Assembly (NCBI GenBank): GCA_963749145.1
Contig: CAVVLN010000005.1
Coordinates: 992,001 to 1,056,000 of the forward strand
Reading direction: 5' to 3'
Origin: JASHPR01 sp963749145
GTDB taxonomy: Bacteria; Actinomycetota; Actinomycetes; Streptosporangiales; Streptosporangiaceae
DNA: 64,000 bases
Made by a program: the position numbers and the translations under genes. A model generated the notes under the pieces. That model was not told the origin of the DNA. It worked only from the letters and a program-made list of their open reading frames with translations, and ran no database searches. Positions 1 to 8,540 of this stretch are shown here, piece by piece. Position 1 is the stretch's first letter; every line of letters starts with the position of its first letter.

Positions 1-731
1 CCGGCATCGACCCCGAGCAGTGGCGGCGGCCCACTCCGGCGCCCGGCTGGACCATCGCTCATCAGATCAGCCACCTGACGACATCGGACCGGCTCGCGGA
101 GCTGGCGGCGACGGACGCGGTGGCGTTCCGGGGCCGGCTGGCCGAGCTGTCCGGTGACGTCAGCGAGGCCGCCGACGCCGGCGCGGCCGAGTTCGCCGGG
201 GACGAGCCGGAGCAACTGCTGTCACGCTGGCGGGACGCGCGCTCGGGCCTGCTCGGCGCGCTCGCCGCGGTGCCCGACGGGCAGCGGGTGCCGTGGGTGG
301 TGGCCCCGGTCTCGGCCGCGACCCTGGCCACCACCAGGCTGATGGAGCTGTTCGGGCACGGCCAGGACATCGCCGACGCGCTCGGCGTCCAGCGGCCGGT
401 GACCGGCCGGATCGTGCACGTGGCCCGGCTGGGCGTGCGGACCAGGGACTACGCGTTTCTGACCCGGGGCCTGACCCCGCCGGAGGAGGAATTCCGGGTC
501 GAGCTGGCCGCGCCAGACGGCGCGATGTGGGCGTGGGGACCCGAGGACGCCGCCCAGGGGGTCAGCGGCCGGGCGGTGGACTTCTGCCTGCTGGTCACCC
601 AGCGCCGTCACCGCGACGACCTCCGCCTGGTGGTCCGCGGGCCCGACGCCAACCGCTGGGTCAGCTTCGCCCAGGCCTACGCCGGGCCGCCGGGCCCGGG
701 CCGGGTACCCGGCCAGTTCGGGCCGAGGTGA
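1..731 (+). CDS. TIGR03084-family protein, 5' end outside window
   Basis: The reading frame is open from base 3, so the gene begins upstream of the window. The first visible residues include TPAPGWTIAHQISHL, typical of the DinB-like four-helix N-terminal domain of the mycothiol-dependent maleylpyruvate isomerase/TIGR03084 family. In that family the histidine of the AHQ..HL segment is a metal ligand. A second conserved stretch, FGHGQDIADALG, lies in the middle and would supply another metal-binding histidine. The C-terminal part matches the family's small alpha/beta domain. About 240 residues are visible, close to a complete family member. The substrate of TIGR03084 proteins is not established. 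The assignment to the superfamily is firm and the function is not. A 26-bp tandem repeat follows the stop. Confidence 0.8.
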   Translation, partial: GIDPEQWRRPTPAPGWTIAHQISHLTTSDRLAELAATDAVAFRGRLAELSGDVSEAADAGAAEFAGDEPEQLLSRWRDARSGLLGALAAVPDGQRVPWVVAPVSAATLATTRLMELFGHGQDIADALGVQRPVTGRIVHVARLGVRTRDYAFLTRGLTPPEEEFRVELAAPDGAMWAWGPEDAAQGVSGRAVDFCLLVTQRRHRDDLRLVVRGPDANRWVSFAQAYAGPPGPGRVPGQFGPR

Positions 732-760
732 CCGGTACCACGTTCCCCGGCTGAGCGTCT

Positions 761-860
761 GCGGGCCCGGGCTGGCCTGCGCGCCCGCGGGCCCGGGCCG
801 GCCTGCGCGCCCGCGGGCCCGGGCTGGCCTGCGCGCCCGCGAGCCCGGGTCGGCCTGCGC
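761..860. repeat. 26-bp G/C-rich tandem repeat, about 3.8 copies
   Basis: Units start at 761, 787, 813 and 839, the last one partial. They read GCGGGCCCGGGCTGGCCTGC plus GCGCCC with one to three substitutions. The array sits about 30 bases after the stop of the preceding gene and contains no recognisable coding signal. Confidence 0.85.
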
Positions 861-995
861 CGGCCGCCGACCGCCGGCCGCCGGCCCGGAAACCGGCCGA
901 AAAGTTGTTGGCGCCCGGCCGGTCCGGGACTCCTACCACCGTCACGACGTTGGCGGCCGCCTGAAGGCGGCCGGCGGTGCGCAAGGAGACCCGCG

Positions 996-1283
996 ATGCA
1001 TCTGCAGAACAAGACCTCGACCATCACGGTCGCCGTGGTGGCGGCGCTCGTCGCGCTCGCGATCGTGGCGCACGTCAGCGGGGCGCTGACGCTCTCGCCC
1101 TCGCACCCGGCCGGCCACGGGACGGTGCAGGGCCCGGCCGGCCACGGGACGGTGCCGGGCCCGGCCGGCGCAGGCCCGGGCGGGGCAGCAACCTCCGGAT
1201 CAACGGCGACCACGTCAACGTCGGGCCGGTGCTGCGGGAGGTCCGCGGCGGCAACGGCATCGTGCGGTGGGCGCAGACCGTGA
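996..1283 (+). CDS. Small membrane-anchored or secreted peptide, frame probably broken
   Basis: A good ribosome binding site (AAGGAG) precedes the ATG. The product starts with a short polar stretch (MHLQNKTSTITV) and one hydrophobic segment at residues 10-30 (VAVVAALVALAIVAHVSGAL), which fits a signal anchor or uncleaved signal peptide. A Gly/Pro/His-rich repeat (PAGHGTV twice) follows. After it the codon use of this frame deteriorates. The neighbouring frame at about 1190-1320 reads NLRINGDHVNVGPVLREVRG with excellent G/C at third positions. The original protein therefore probably crosses frames near 1150-1190, either by a real mutation or by a sequencing error in the G/C tract. No family recognised. 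Confidence 0.4.
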   Translation: MHLQNKTSTITVAVVAALVALAIVAHVSGALTLSPSHPAGHGTVQGPAGHGTVPGPAGAGPGGAATSGSTATTSTSGRCCGRSAAATASCGGRRP

Positions 1284-1434
1284 CCGCCGCCAGCGAGGCG
1301 GCCCTGGATACCCGGGGGCATCCAGGGCCGCCCCGGCGCGCGGTTCCCGACCGCCCCGCCCGCGAAGGGAGGCTGACCGCCATGGCGCGGGCAGGCACTG
1401 TCCACAGAACGCGTTGTACCCCTACGGTTGGCCC

Positions 1435-2928
1435 ATGCAGGACAGCGAGATCGTCGCCGCGATCGTGGTCGGCGACCCGGTGGGGCTCGCGGCCGCCTAC
1501 GACCGGTACGCGCCCGCGCTGCACGCCTACTGCCGCTCGCTGCTGGCCGAGCCCGCCGACGCCGCGGACGCGGTGCAGGACACCTTCGTGGTCGCCGCGT
1601 CCAAGCTGGACGGGCTGCGCGACCCGGACCGCCTCCGGCCCTGGCTGTACGCGGTGGCGCGGAACGAGTGCCACCGTCGGCTGCGCTCGCGGGCCAGGAT
1701 CACCGACCTGGACGAGGCGGGCGAGATGACCGATGCCTCGCCCGGCGTCGGTGACTCCGCCGAGCGCGGCGAACTGCGCGACCTGGTCCGGGCCGCGATC
1801 GCGGGCCTGAACTCCGGCGACCGGGAGGTCATCGAGCTCAGCCTGCGCCACGAACTCGACGGCGCCGACCTCGCCGGGGCGCTCGGCGTGCCGGTGAACC
1901 AGGCCCACGCGCTGGCGTCCCGGGCCCGCGGCCAGCTCGAGCGGTCGCTGGGCGTGCTGCTGGTGGCCAGGACGGGCCGGGAGGCCTGCCCGGAACTCGA
2001 CGCGATGCTCGCCGACTGGGACGGGCAGCTCACCGTGCTCATGCGCAAGCGGGTCAGCCGCCACATCGAGCACTGCGACATCTGCGGCGAGCGCAAGCGG
2101 CGCGAGCTGAGCCCGGCGATGCTGCTGAGCGCGCTGCCCGTCGTCTTCCTGCCGCCCGGCCTGCGGCGGCAGGTGCTGCGGCTGGTGTCGGACACCAGCC
2201 CGGAGGCGGTCCGCTACCGGGAGCACGTGGTCCGCCGGGCCGAGCCGTTCGCCCCGTCGGGGTTCCCGGTGCCGATCGCCGCGATCGGCCACGCCCGGCC
2301 GCGCGGGCGCACCGTCATCTACGCCGCGGCCGCCGCGCTGCTGCTCATCGTGGCGGGCGGAGCGGTCGCGGCCGCGATGCTGCGCCACGGCGGCGGCCCG
2401 GCCACGGCCGCGGCGCGCAGCGCGGCGAGCGCGGGCGCGCCGGCGACCGGCCCGGCCACGCCGGGGCCGGCGACCGGATCCGGCGGCTCGCCGTCTCCCA
2501 CCGCCGGGGCGACCAGCAGCCCGGCACCATCGTCGCCCGCGGCCACGCCCAGCCCCACCGCGCCCCCGCCGCCGGCCAAGAAGAAGCCGACGCCCAAGCC
2601 GTCCCCGACGCCCACGAAGAGCCCGACGCCCCCGCCGGCGCCCGGCACGCTCGCCGAGTCGCCCGCCACGATCAGGCTGGCGCAGCCGGGGTCGTCCGCG
2701 ACATTCACGCTGACCGCGCAGGGCGGCCCGGTGACGTTCACGATCACGGTGCCGGGCGCCGATGCGGCGGGCCTGAGCGTGAGCCCGGCCAGCGGCTCGC
2801 TGAAGGCGGGCCAGACGGCCACGGTGACGGTGACCGCGGTCGGCAACGGCCCGCCCGACTTCCTCACCGACCTCACGGTGAGTCCCGGCGGGCTGACCGT
2901 CACGGTCCAGTACCCGCCCAGCGGCTAG
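1435..2928 (+). CDS. ECF sigma factor fused to zinc-finger, membrane and extracytoplasmic domains
   Basis: A 497-residue protein. Residues 1-180 are a sigma-70 family ECF protein: region 2 with DAADAVQDTFVVA and LRPWLYAVARNECHRRLR, then region 4 with the GALGVPVNQAHALASRAR helix-turn-helix. Residues 210-217 (HIEHCDIC) form a zinc-finger-like HxxxHCxxC motif like that of zinc-binding anti-sigma factors. Residues about 293-317 are one transmembrane helix. Residues 318-404 are an Ala/Pro/Thr/Lys-rich linker. Residues 405-497 are a beta-rich domain resembling BACON or Ig-like adhesion domains (PASGSLKAGQTATVTV). The layout is that of a sigma factor carrying its own anti-sigma-like tail and an outside sensor. 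The start is the ATG at 1435; there is no good SD, so translation may be leaderless. A strong hairpin follows the gene. Promoter targets are unknown. Confidence 0.85.
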   Translation: MQDSEIVAAIVVGDPVGLAAAYDRYAPALHAYCRSLLAEPADAADAVQDTFVVAASKLDGLRDPDRLRPWLYAVARNECHRRLRSRARITDLDEAGEMTDASPGVGDSAERGELRDLVRAAIAGLNSGDREVIELSLRHELDGADLAGALGVPVNQAHALASRARGQLERSLGVLLVARTGREACPELDAMLADWDGQLTVLMRKRVSRHIEHCDICGERKRRELSPAMLLSALPVVFLPPGLRRQVLRLVSDTSPEAVRYREHVVRRAEPFAPSGFPVPIAAIGHARPRGRTVIYAAAAALLLIVAGGAVAAAMLRHGGGPATAAARSAASAGAPATGPATPGPATGSGGSPSPTAGATSSPAPSSPAATPSPTAPPPPAKKKPTPKPSPTPTKSPTPPPAPGTLAESPATIRLAQPGSSATFTLTAQGGPVTFTITVPGADAAGLSVSPASGSLKAGQTATVTVTAVGNGPPDFLTDLTVSPGGLTVTVQYPPSG

Positions 2929-2990
2929 CGGACACCCAGCACGGCCGGCCGGCCGTGAGCTACCACTGCGGGCACCCGTGACTGGTACGC

Positions 2991-3026
2991 GCGGCGCTCA
3001 CCCGCGGGCCTGCGGGTGAGCGCCGC
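2991..3026. terminator. Strong bidirectional terminator hairpin
   Basis: A perfect 15-bp stem (GCGGCGCTCACCCGC with its complement) and a 6-base loop, followed by TTTC. It lies between the plus-strand sigma factor gene and the minus-strand glsB-like gene, whose stops face each other, so it can end transcripts from both sides. Confidence 0.85.
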
Positions 3027-3045
3027 TTTCGGTCCCGCTCCTTGT

Positions 3046-3327
3046 TTACCGGCGTGCCATCCGGTGCCCGGTCCGCCCGGTGACCAGGTGGACGGCCAGC
3101 AGGAGGACGGCCGAGCCGGCGATGGCGGTGAGCCAGGTGGACAGGTTGAAGAATCCGTGCAGGGTGTGGACGTGGAACGCCTCGGTGGCGACCCAGCCGC
3201 CGCCCAGCGCCCCGGCGATGCCGATCAGGCAGGTGAGGATGAGGCCCTGCGATCTTTTGCCAGGGATCAGCATGTTGGCGAGCAGGCCTGCGGCGAGGCC
3301 GAGAACGATCCAGGCGATGATGCTCAT
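3046..3327 (-). CDS. GlsB/YeaQ/YmgE family stress-response membrane protein
   Basis: A 93-residue, very hydrophobic protein with three predicted membrane helices and the family's opening signature (IIAWIVLGLAAGLLANMLIPG), then a glycine-rich second helix (IGIAGALGGGWVA). This is the transglycosylase-associated GlsB/YeaQ family of small integral membrane proteins, common next to general-stress genes. The ATG has a clear SD (TAAGGAG) seven bases upstream. The molecular role is not known. Actinobacterial genomes often keep such genes beside LapA-type genes, as here. Confidence 0.9.
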   Translation of the reverse strand: MSIIAWIVLGLAAGLLANMLIPGKRSQGLILTCLIGIAGALGGGWVATEAFHVHTLHGFFNLSTWLTAIAGSAVLLLAVHLVTGRTGHRMARR

Positions 3328-3453
3328 AACCGACTCCTTAGGTCAGTGACGTGCGTGGGTAAGCGCTAGTTGGTGGTGCTGGGAAGATCGTGAGGCGGGG
3401 ACAGCTTGCGCGGCCCGTGGCCCCGGAACAGCCGGCGGCGGTTGCCGGTCGCC

Positions 3454-3828
3454 TTAGCTGGCCTGTTGCTTGCGCCGGTCGCGTCGCATGGTCTGGCGCA
3501 GCTGGGTGATCCGGGCGGTTCCGGCGACGGCCATCAGCAGGGCGCCGGCGATGGCGGCGAGGAACAGCGCCACGGCCAGCGATAGGCGCAGGTGCGCGCC
3601 CAGGAAGCTGATGTTGACGGCGTGCGCGTTCTGGATGATGAAGATCAGCACCAGAATGAGGACGGCGATGCCGGCGATCAGCGCGGTGCGCATGCCGCTG
3701 ATCCGGGTGTGCATCTGCCTGGGCCGGGGCGCCTGCGGCGGGGGCGGCGGGGGCGGCGGGGCGGTGCCGTTGGCGGAGGGGGGCGGCAGGGTACCGGTCG
3801 TGCCGGGTGGTGTTGGCTGTTCGGTCAT
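3454..3828 (-). CDS. LapA-domain (DUF1049) membrane protein
   Basis: A 124-residue protein. The first 45 residues are Pro/Thr-rich and disordered (eight prolines in a row). Two membrane helices follow (about 47-67 and 82-103) separated by NAHAVNISFLG, the hallmark of the lipopolysaccharide assembly protein A domain (LapA/YciS, DUF1049). The C-terminus is short and basic (RQTMRRDRRKQQ) and should be cytoplasmic. In Gram-positive actinobacteria the LapA domain has no LPS role and its function is unknown. Transcribed in the same direction as the GlsB gene, 126 bases upstream of it. Confidence 0.85.
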   Translation of the reverse strand: MTEQPTPPGTTGTLPPPSANGTAPPPPPPPPQAPRPRQMHTRISGMRTALIAGIAVLILVLIFIIQNAHAVNISFLGAHLRLSLAVALFLAAIAGALLMAVAGTARITQLRQTMRRDRRKQQAS

Positions 3829-4045
3829 GGCACTGCTTCCTGGCGGGCGGGGCCGGGCCGCTAAGACGCTGAGCGGCTCCCGCGCGGCCCCGGGCTCGTC
3901 GCGGCCTTTGGCTGCTGTGTCCCGGTTCCTGCCTTCAGGCTACAGTCGAAATGAAAAACTAGCAATACATTTCCAATATCTGAGGCAGGTGGCCTAGCTG
4001 GCGAGCCGGGCCGCGCCTGCCCGCCCGTTGTGTCCTCGAAAGGGA

Positions 4046-5029
4046 TCACCCAGGAGCAGGGGCCGTCACGCCCAGCACCTCCCGCACCGCGGCGCCGATC
4101 TTGTCCTGGTCAGGCAGCAGGAAGTCCTCCATCGGCTGGCTGTACGGGATCGTCGCGTCCAGCGCGGTCACCTGCCTGATGGGGGCCCGCAGCGACCCGA
4201 ACCCGGCCTCGGCGACCTCGGCGGCAATGACCGCCGACGCCGACGCGTGCCGCGTCGCCTGGTCGACGAGGACCAGCCGGCCGGTCCTGGCCACCGACTC
4301 CAGGATCGTGGCCGTGTCCAGCGGCGCGATCGTGCGCGGGTCGATCACCTCCGCTTCGATGCCCTCAGCGGCCAGCTGCTCGGCCGCCGCGAGCGCCCGG
4401 CCCACCATCGCGCCGGTGGCGACGATCGTGACGTCCCCGCCCGTGCGCCGCACCGCGGCCTGCCCGAACGGGACCAGGTACTCGCCCTCCGGAACCTCGC
4501 CCGGCTCCAGCGTCAGCAGGTAATGGTGGAAGAAGCAGACCGGGTTGTCGTCGCGGACGGCGGTGGCCATCAGCCCCTTGGCGTCGGCGGGGGTGGCGGG
4601 CAGGGCGACCTTGAGCCCGGGCACGCCCATGAACATGCCGTAGATCGAGCCGGTGTGCTGCCCGGCCCAGCCGGCCGTGAACCCGTAGCCCGCCTTCAGC
4701 ACCAGGGGCACCGTGACCTGGCCGCCGCTCATGTACCGCAGCCGCGGCGCCTCGTTGACCACCTGGTCCATGGCGACGAGCATGAACTCGGCCATGTAGA
4801 GCTCGACGACCGGCCGGTACCCGGCCAGGGCGGCGCCGACCGCCATGCCGATCTCCGCGGTCTCGGAGATCGGCGTGGTCCGGACCCGCTTCGGCCCGAA
4901 CGCCTGCAGGAACGGGTCGTTGTCGGTGGTGGCGATGTTCTGGCCGAAGTACAGCACGCGCTCGTCGCGCTCCATCTCCTGGCGCAGCGACTCGTTGATC
5001 GCGCCGATGTAGGGCAGTTCGCGTCCCAT
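4046..5029 (-). CDS. 2-oxoacid/acetoin dehydrogenase E1 component, beta subunit
   Basis: A 327-residue transketolase-like beta subunit of the alpha2beta2 thiamine-diphosphate E1 family (pyruvate, branched-chain or acetoin dehydrogenase). Visible family features are the N-terminal INESLRQEMERDERVLYFGQ, the ISETAEIGMAVGAALAG segment with the TPP-activating glutamate, QHTGSIYGMFMGVPGLKVALP, and the C-terminal transketolase domain (VIDPRTIAPLDTATILESV). The ATG has an AGGAG SD that overlaps the stop region of the alpha gene. With the E1 alpha gene it should form one decarboxylating enzyme. No E2 or E3 gene lies nearby, so these must come from elsewhere or the complex is unconventional. Exact substrate uncertain. 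Confidence 0.88.
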   Translation of the reverse strand: MGRELPYIGAINESLRQEMERDERVLYFGQNIATTDNDPFLQAFGPKRVRTTPISETAEIGMAVGAALAGYRPVVELYMAEFMLVAMDQVVNEAPRLRYMSGGQVTVPLVLKAGYGFTAGWAGQHTGSIYGMFMGVPGLKVALPATPADAKGLMATAVRDDNPVCFFHHYLLTLEPGEVPEGEYLVPFGQAAVRRTGGDVTIVATGAMVGRALAAAEQLAAEGIEAEVIDPRTIAPLDTATILESVARTGRLVLVDQATRHASASAVIAAEVAEAGFGSLRAPIRQVTALDATIPYSQPMEDFLLPDQDKIGAAVREVLGVTAPAPG

Positions 5030-5038
5030 GCCGCTCTC

Positions 5039-6079
5039 CTAGGCGTAGACGAAGCTGACGGCGGCCTCGGGCGGAGGGAAGGGGCTGCGCAGGCCGAACT
5101 CCACCGCCTCCCGCATCTCGTCGCGGACCGCGGCCGCGATCTCGTCGGCCCGGCCCGGGGTCAGCACCCCGTCGCTCACGAGCCGGGCCCGCATCCGCGG
5201 CACCGGGTCGCCGCGCCTGGCCGCCTCGTACTCCTCGACCGCGCCGAATACCTCGATCGCCTCGTGCTCGGGGAAGTGCAGCGGCACGCCGGGCGGGGCG
5301 ATGATGTTGCCGTGCGCGCTCAGCCGGTAGATCTTGGACTCCACCAGCGTGGGCCCGGCGCCAGCCCGGGCCCGGGCGACGGCGGCCGCCACCACGCGGT
5401 AGACCGCGACCGGGTCGCCCCCGTCCAGCGTCACCCCCGGCATGCTGTAGGCGACCGCCTTGACCGCGAGCGGCTCGCCGGCCGCCGCGTTCGCGTCTTC
5501 CTGCTCGGCGCGGGTCACCACGTTGTAGCCGTTGTTCTCCAGCACGTACACGATCGGCAGCTTCCACAGCGACGCGATGTTGAGCGACTCGTGGAACGCG
5601 CCCTGCTTGGCGGCGCCGTCGCCGAAGAAGCACGCCACGACCTGGCCCTCGCCGCGGATCTGGGCCGCGTAGGCCGCGCCGGTCGCCTGCGGGATGCCCT
5701 GCCCGACGATGCCCGAGGTGCCGAGGAAGCCGCGGCCCGGGTCGGTCAGGTGCATCGACCCGCCGTAGCCGCCGCACAGGCCGGTCGCCCGGCCGTAGAT
5801 CTCGGCCATCATCGCCGGGGCGGGCGTGCCGAGCACCAGCGGGTAGCCGTGGCAGCGGTAGGTCGCCAGCACCTGGTCGCCCGGGCCGAGCGCGGCCAGC
5901 GACCCGACGATCGACGCCTCCGCCCCGTCGGCCAGGTGGGTGTGCCCGCGGATCACCCCCGGATGCTCGGTGAACGTCGCCTTCACCCGTTCCTCGAACT
6001 CCCGGATCCGGACCATCTGGGTGAAGATCCAGGTGAGCCGGCCCGCGTCCAGGCCGGCCGTGCCTTCGGTGTTCGCCAA
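5039..6079 (-). CDS. 2-oxoacid/acetoin dehydrogenase E1 component, alpha subunit (TTG start)
   Basis: A 346-residue E1 alpha subunit. The thiamine-diphosphate/Mg motif GDGAAKQGAFHESLNIA ending in ENNGYN is complete. The family's RIREFEERV and CGGYGGSMHL segments are present; the latter favours the acetoin dehydrogenase (AcoA) branch over mitochondrial-type pyruvate dehydrogenase. The start is a TTG with a strong SD (GAAGGAG, seven bases upstream), one base from the stop of the upstream isomerase gene. Nine bases separate its stop from the beta subunit ATG, so alpha and beta are co-translated. A PaaX regulator gene upstream in the same direction may control the unit. Confidence 0.87.
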   Translation of the reverse strand: MANTEGTAGLDAGRLTWIFTQMVRIREFEERVKATFTEHPGVIRGHTHLADGAEASIVGSLAALGPGDQVLATYRCHGYPLVLGTPAPAMMAEIYGRATGLCGGYGGSMHLTDPGRGFLGTSGIVGQGIPQATGAAYAAQIRGEGQVVACFFGDGAAKQGAFHESLNIASLWKLPIVYVLENNGYNVVTRAEQEDANAAAGEPLAVKAVAYSMPGVTLDGGDPVAVYRVVAAAVARARAGAGPTLVESKIYRLSAHGNIIAPPGVPLHFPEHEAIEVFGAVEEYEAARRGDPVPRMRARLVSDGVLTPGRADEIAAAVRDEMREAVEFGLRSPFPPPEAAVSFVYA

Positions 6080-6080
6080 C

Positions 6081-7001
6081 TCAGGCTCCTTCTCGTGCGC
6101 TGACGCCGCGCCCGGGTGACGGGGCGTGACGGGGCGGGAACTGGGCGGCGGTGGCCTGGTAGGCCCGCCGGTACATCTCCGGCATGGGCAGCGTGCGCAG
6201 CCGCGCGGACAGCACCTCGACCCCCCACGGCCCGTCGTAGCCGAGCGCGAGGCCGGCCGCCACGTAGCGGCCGACCCCCAGCTCGCCCTCGCCGGGCAGC
6301 TCGCGGTGGTTCAGGGTCTCGTCGGACAGGTCCGGCATGTTCTCGGCCCGGCCGTCGCTCAGCTCGATCCAGGCCAGCCAGCGCGGCGGGACACTGGCCA
6401 GGTCGCCCGGCGCGATCCGCAGCTTGCCCAGGTGCCAGGTGTCGATCGCGATACCGCCGTTGCCTGCCCCGGCCCCCGCGACCACCGCGAGGGCCGTAGC
6501 GACGCTGTTCACGCTGGCGTCGAAAGGCATGAACTCATAGACGATCCGGGCCGTCGTCTGCTGCGCCGCATCGGCGCACAGGCGGGCGAATTCATCGGCG
6601 ATCCGGCTGAGCGGGCAGACCCTTCCGAAGAGGTTGCCCACCTTGATGTGGTGCGCCCCGAGCGCCGCGCTGGCCGCCAGTAGCAGCCGGCGGCGCGCGT
6701 CGGCGGCTTCCCGGCGCTCGTCACCGGGGTCGAGGAACCAGTCCGTCAGGAACTCGAGTTCCAGGTGCCGCAGGCCGTTGGCGTCGAGGATCTGCCGCAT
6801 CTCGCCGAGGCTCCGGGTGGCCATGACGTGCTCGAGATCGGCGTGCCAGAGCCCGATCCCGCTGAACCCGGCCCGCGCCGCCTCCTCGCAGCGGTCCCGG
6901 AAATCGAAAAGGCTCCATTCACGCCCCGTCCCCACCTCAACCGGGCCCGCCAGCGTCCAGTACAGGCCGACCAGAGGAGGCAGCGGGCTGACCGCGGTCA
7001 C
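6081..7001 (-). CDS. Sugar phosphate isomerase/epimerase-like TIM-barrel protein
   Basis: A 306-residue AP-endonuclease-2/xylose-isomerase-like TIM barrel. Typical strands and metal ligands are visible: GFSGIGLWHADLEHVM, LRHLELEFLTDWF, AHHIKVGNLFG, IVYEFMPFDASVN, IAIDTWHLGK and GVEVLS. The Glu, Asp, His and Glu of these strands would bind the divalent metal. The GTG start has an excellent SD (AAGGAG). It is the first gene of a three-gene unit with the E1 alpha/beta pair, which suggests a small catabolic route in which a sugar- or inositol-like compound is isomerised and a 2-oxo product is later oxidised. The substrate cannot be read from the sequence. Confidence 0.82.
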   Translation of the reverse strand: MTAVSPLPPLVGLYWTLAGPVEVGTGREWSLFDFRDRCEEAARAGFSGIGLWHADLEHVMATRSLGEMRQILDANGLRHLELEFLTDWFLDPGDERREAADARRRLLLAASAALGAHHIKVGNLFGRVCPLSRIADEFARLCADAAQQTTARIVYEFMPFDASVNSVATALAVVAGAGAGNGGIAIDTWHLGKLRIAPGDLASVPPRWLAWIELSDGRAENMPDLSDETLNHRELPGEGELGVGRYVAAGLALGYDGPWGVEVLSARLRTLPMPEMYRRAYQATAAQFPPRHAPSPGRGVSAREGA

Positions 7002-7058
7002 GGGAACTCCTTCACGTCAGGCGGACGCACCGCCAGCCCGGCCGGGCCGGCCCGGTGA

Positions 7059-8216
7059 TCATGGCGCGGAAGCCAGGGGCACCGGCGAACCGGGCCCGGC
7101 CGGCGCTGGGCCGGCGGCCGTACGGTCGTCACCGGCTCGCGCCGGGTCGCTGGCGGTCCGGTCTTGCCCGGCCGGCGCCAGCCCGGCGGCCGCGCCGTCG
7201 GCCCCGGGCGGTGCCGCCCGGGCCCCGGGGCCCGGTGCGCCGTCGCCGGCGGCGGTGTCGTCGCCGGCCGCCGCGGTCAGCTCGGAGCTGTGGTAGGCGG
7301 CCCGGGTCGCGAGCTCGCGGCTGTACCGGGCGATGATCTGCCGCACCCGGTGCGCGGCCAGCGGGCCGAGCAGGTCGTAGCTGGCGATGAACAGCTCGCG
7401 GGCGGCCGCCCGCGGCCAGGCGGCGGGCAGCAGCTCGCCGGGCAGGTCGGGGTCGAGCCCGGGGAACGCGCGCCACTCGTCCATGACCCGGGTCCGCGCC
7501 ACGAGCGCCTCCACCGGCGATATCCGGCCGGCCAGCGCGCGCTCCCGCAGCTGCTGCGCGTAGGCGATGAAGGCCACGTACCTTGTGTGCAGGTCATCGA
7601 GATCCCAGGCCCGCTGCGGAAACCCGTCCGGCTCGATGCCGGGAACGGTCGCGGCCCGGAACGCGGTGGCGGTGCTGATCCCGAGCTCCGACAGCCGGGT
7701 GACCACCTCGGCGGCCTGATCGCGGGGGGCCACCCAGAGCCCGTCGTAGAGCGGGGCGAAGCCGAGCCAGCGTAGCTGCTTGCGCAGGGCGTCGCGAGCC
7801 GCCCGGTTGTCCTCGGGAATCGAGAACGCCACCAGGCTCCACATCCCGTCCCACGGCTGGGTGTCCCGGCCGAAGGAGAAGATGTGCCGCGCGCCCTCGT
7901 CGAGAATCTGCGCCGCCCGTTCGCTCAGCCGCACGAACGTGCGCCGCCCGATCTTGGAGGTGACCAGGAGCTGGTTGCGGGTCAGGCGGCTCAGCGCGGC
8001 CCGCGCGGCGGAGTCGCTGACGCCGAACTCGGCGAGCAGCGCCACCAGCGCGGCCGACGGCAGCGACTCGGTGTGCTGCCACCAGTAGTCCCCGAGCAGC
8101 GTCAGCAGCAGCCGCGGCGGCCGCTGCGCGACGCCCCACGGCCGCATCTGCTCGCCGTCGTCGCCGGGCAGCGCGCGGTCCGCCTCCGGAGGATGCGGCG
8201 GGTCGGGGACGGTCAC
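7059..8216 (-). CDS. PaaX-family transcriptional regulator
   Basis: PaaX regulators control phenylacetate and related catabolism. The protein has the family's winged-helix N-terminus (LLLTLLGDYWWQH, SDSAARAALSRLTRNQLL), the central domain with WSLVAFSIPEDNRAARDALRKQLR and GLWVAP, and the C-terminal four-helix domain (FIASYDLLGPLAAHRVRQI). About 70 extra residues at the C-terminus are Ala/Gly/Pro-rich and probably disordered. Two starts are possible: GTG at 8216 with a GGAG SD, chosen here, or ATG at 8147 immediately before the conserved domain. A 14-bp palindrome lies 15 bases upstream of the GTG. The gene is upstream of the isomerase-E1 unit on the same strand, so that unit is the likely target. 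Confidence 0.85.
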   Translation of the reverse strand: MTVPDPPHPPEADRALPGDDGEQMRPWGVAQRPPRLLLTLLGDYWWQHTESLPSAALVALLAEFGVSDSAARAALSRLTRNQLLVTSKIGRRTFVRLSERAAQILDEGARHIFSFGRDTQPWDGMWSLVAFSIPEDNRAARDALRKQLRWLGFAPLYDGLWVAPRDQAAEVVTRLSELGISTATAFRAATVPGIEPDGFPQRAWDLDDLHTRYVAFIAYAQQLRERALAGRISPVEALVARTRVMDEWRAFPGLDPDLPGELLPAAWPRAAARELFIASYDLLGPLAAHRVRQIIARYSRELATRAAYHSSELTAAAGDDTAAGDGAPGPGARAAPPGADGAAAGLAPAGQDRTASDPARAGDDRTAAGPAPAGPGSPVPLASAP

Positions 8217-8230
8217 GCTCCAGAGCGTAT

Positions 8231-8244
8231 CGAACGACCGTTCG
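8231..8244. promoter_or_regulatory. Candidate operator palindrome upstream of the PaaX gene
   Basis: Perfect inverted repeat CGAACG-AC-CGTTCG just upstream of the chosen GTG start. Position and symmetry fit an autoregulatory operator. Binding by this PaaX protein is inferred. Confidence 0.5.
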
Positions 8245-8540
8245 CGATGACCATGGCCATCAGGCGAGTTCATCGGGGCGCCAGACATCAGACATACATG
8301 CTGAATACGCCGGTGACTGACCATTGTTCTGTCATATATCTGCTCCGGGGCAAATGACGGCGGCCGCGGCCAGGACTGGCCGGTGGCTGCTAGTCCGGGC
8401 GGATGCGGGGATCGCGCGCGGCGGCGGCTGGGCGGGCCCGCGGTTCCCCGGTCCCGGTGCGGGGCGGCGCGGTCGCCGGCTAGTTCCCGCAGGCGGGCCA
8501 GCCAGAAGATTGGCATCACTCGGCCGGGCGCTGTCCGGTC

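Noticed and set aside
1405..1434. ECF-type promoter (GAAC then GGTT) immediately before the first sigma factor gene
   Set aside because: The -10 element would end about four bases before the ATG, placing the transcript start inside the gene. The match is short and expected by chance.
4028..6103. Very long plus-strand open frame opposite the E1 alpha/beta genes
   Set aside because: It is a by-product of high GC content. The minus-strand frames carry complete family motifs and normal third-position G/C, and this one does not.
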